A DNA stretch of 6,892 nt from Betaproteobacteria bacterium (GTDB lineage: Bacteria; Pseudomonadota; Gammaproteobacteria; Burkholderiales; Burkholderiaceae). The translations under genes were made by a program, and so were the position numbers. Shown here one piece after another: positions 6,820 through 6,892 of this stretch; the first letter of the stretch is position 1, and every line of letters begins with the position of its first letter. The notes beneath the pieces are model-generated. The model was not told the DNA's origin and made no database searches. It saw only the letters and a list, made by a program, of their open reading frames with translations. The stretch is taken from positions 1 to 6,892 of the forward strand of contig JAATGO010000052.1 in NCBI GenBank assembly GCA_015654605.1, read 5' to 3'.

Positions 6820-6892
6820 GACACATTCCCTTACGAAACGTGTTGGTAGGATTCGTCGTGGCATTGGTAGCGGGTTGCTCCATTTTGCCGAA
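6816..6892 (+). CDS. Lipoprotein, probably ABC-type transport auxiliary (PqiC-like) subunit; 3' end outside window
   Basis: Only the first 25 codons are visible. They encode a lipoprotein signal peptide: basic start MRHIPLRN, a hydrophobic stretch VLVGFVVALV, and the lipobox VAGC with the lipidated cysteine at 21, followed by SILP. AGGAG (6803-6807) lies eight bases before the ATG, and the gene overlaps the stop of the MCE gene by ATGA, so it belongs to the same operon and is translationally coupled. In MCE operons of this layout, the gene after the MCE protein is usually a PqiC/ABC-auxiliary lipoprotein in the outer membrane that receives the MCE tube. That specific identity is inferred from position and the signal peptide, since the mature domain is not present here. 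S22 after the cysteine gives no inner-membrane retention signal, which fits outer-membrane sorting. Confidence 0.75.
   Translation, partial: MRHIPLRNVLVGFVVALVAGCSILP

Overview
The window looks like chromosomal DNA of a betaproteobacterium, most likely a Burkholderiales-type organism. This is inferred from the yidC-mnmE gene order (normally close to the chromosomal origin), the wording of the MnmE and YidC proteins, and the four-gene MCE-type lipid transport operon with a STAS-fused permease. Genus cannot be named from the sequence alone. There are no RNA genes, insertion sequences, CRISPR arrays or phage genes that I can see.

Layout. Positions 1-258 hold the 3' end of yidC (membrane protein insertase), closed by a textbook intrinsic terminator at 362-395. 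An AT-rich leader follows, then mnmE (497-1897), the tRNA wobble-uridine modification GTPase. A 323-base gap (1898-2220) contains a short frame that looks coding but lacks a proper start (possibly a frameshifted small gene) and a perfect 12-bp hairpin at 2181-2214. An aldo/keto reductase gene lies on the minus strand (2221-3252), convergent with mnmE. A 659-base AT-rich gap (3253-3911) separates it from a divergent plus-strand operon that starts behind a candidate sigma70 promoter.

That operon runs to the end of the window with overlapping or almost touching genes. It encodes a STAS-MlaE fusion permease (3912-5075, TTG start), an MlaF-like ATPase (5069-5899), an MlaD-like single-pass MCE protein with a long helical tail (5902-6819), and the first 25 codons of a lipoprotein, probably a PqiC-like auxiliary subunit (6816 to the window end). 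Together they should form an envelope-spanning ABC system that moves phospholipids or other hydrophobic molecules between inner and outer membranes. Compared with E. coli mlaFEDCB, the MlaB regulator appears as the N-terminal domain of the permease. No soluble MlaC gene lies between the MCE gene and the lipoprotein gene, although one could lie further downstream.

I did not find a convincing undescribed system. The items most worth a second look are the possible frameshifted small ORF after mnmE, the STAS-permease fusion with a lipoprotein partner, and the long uncharacterised gap upstream of the operon.
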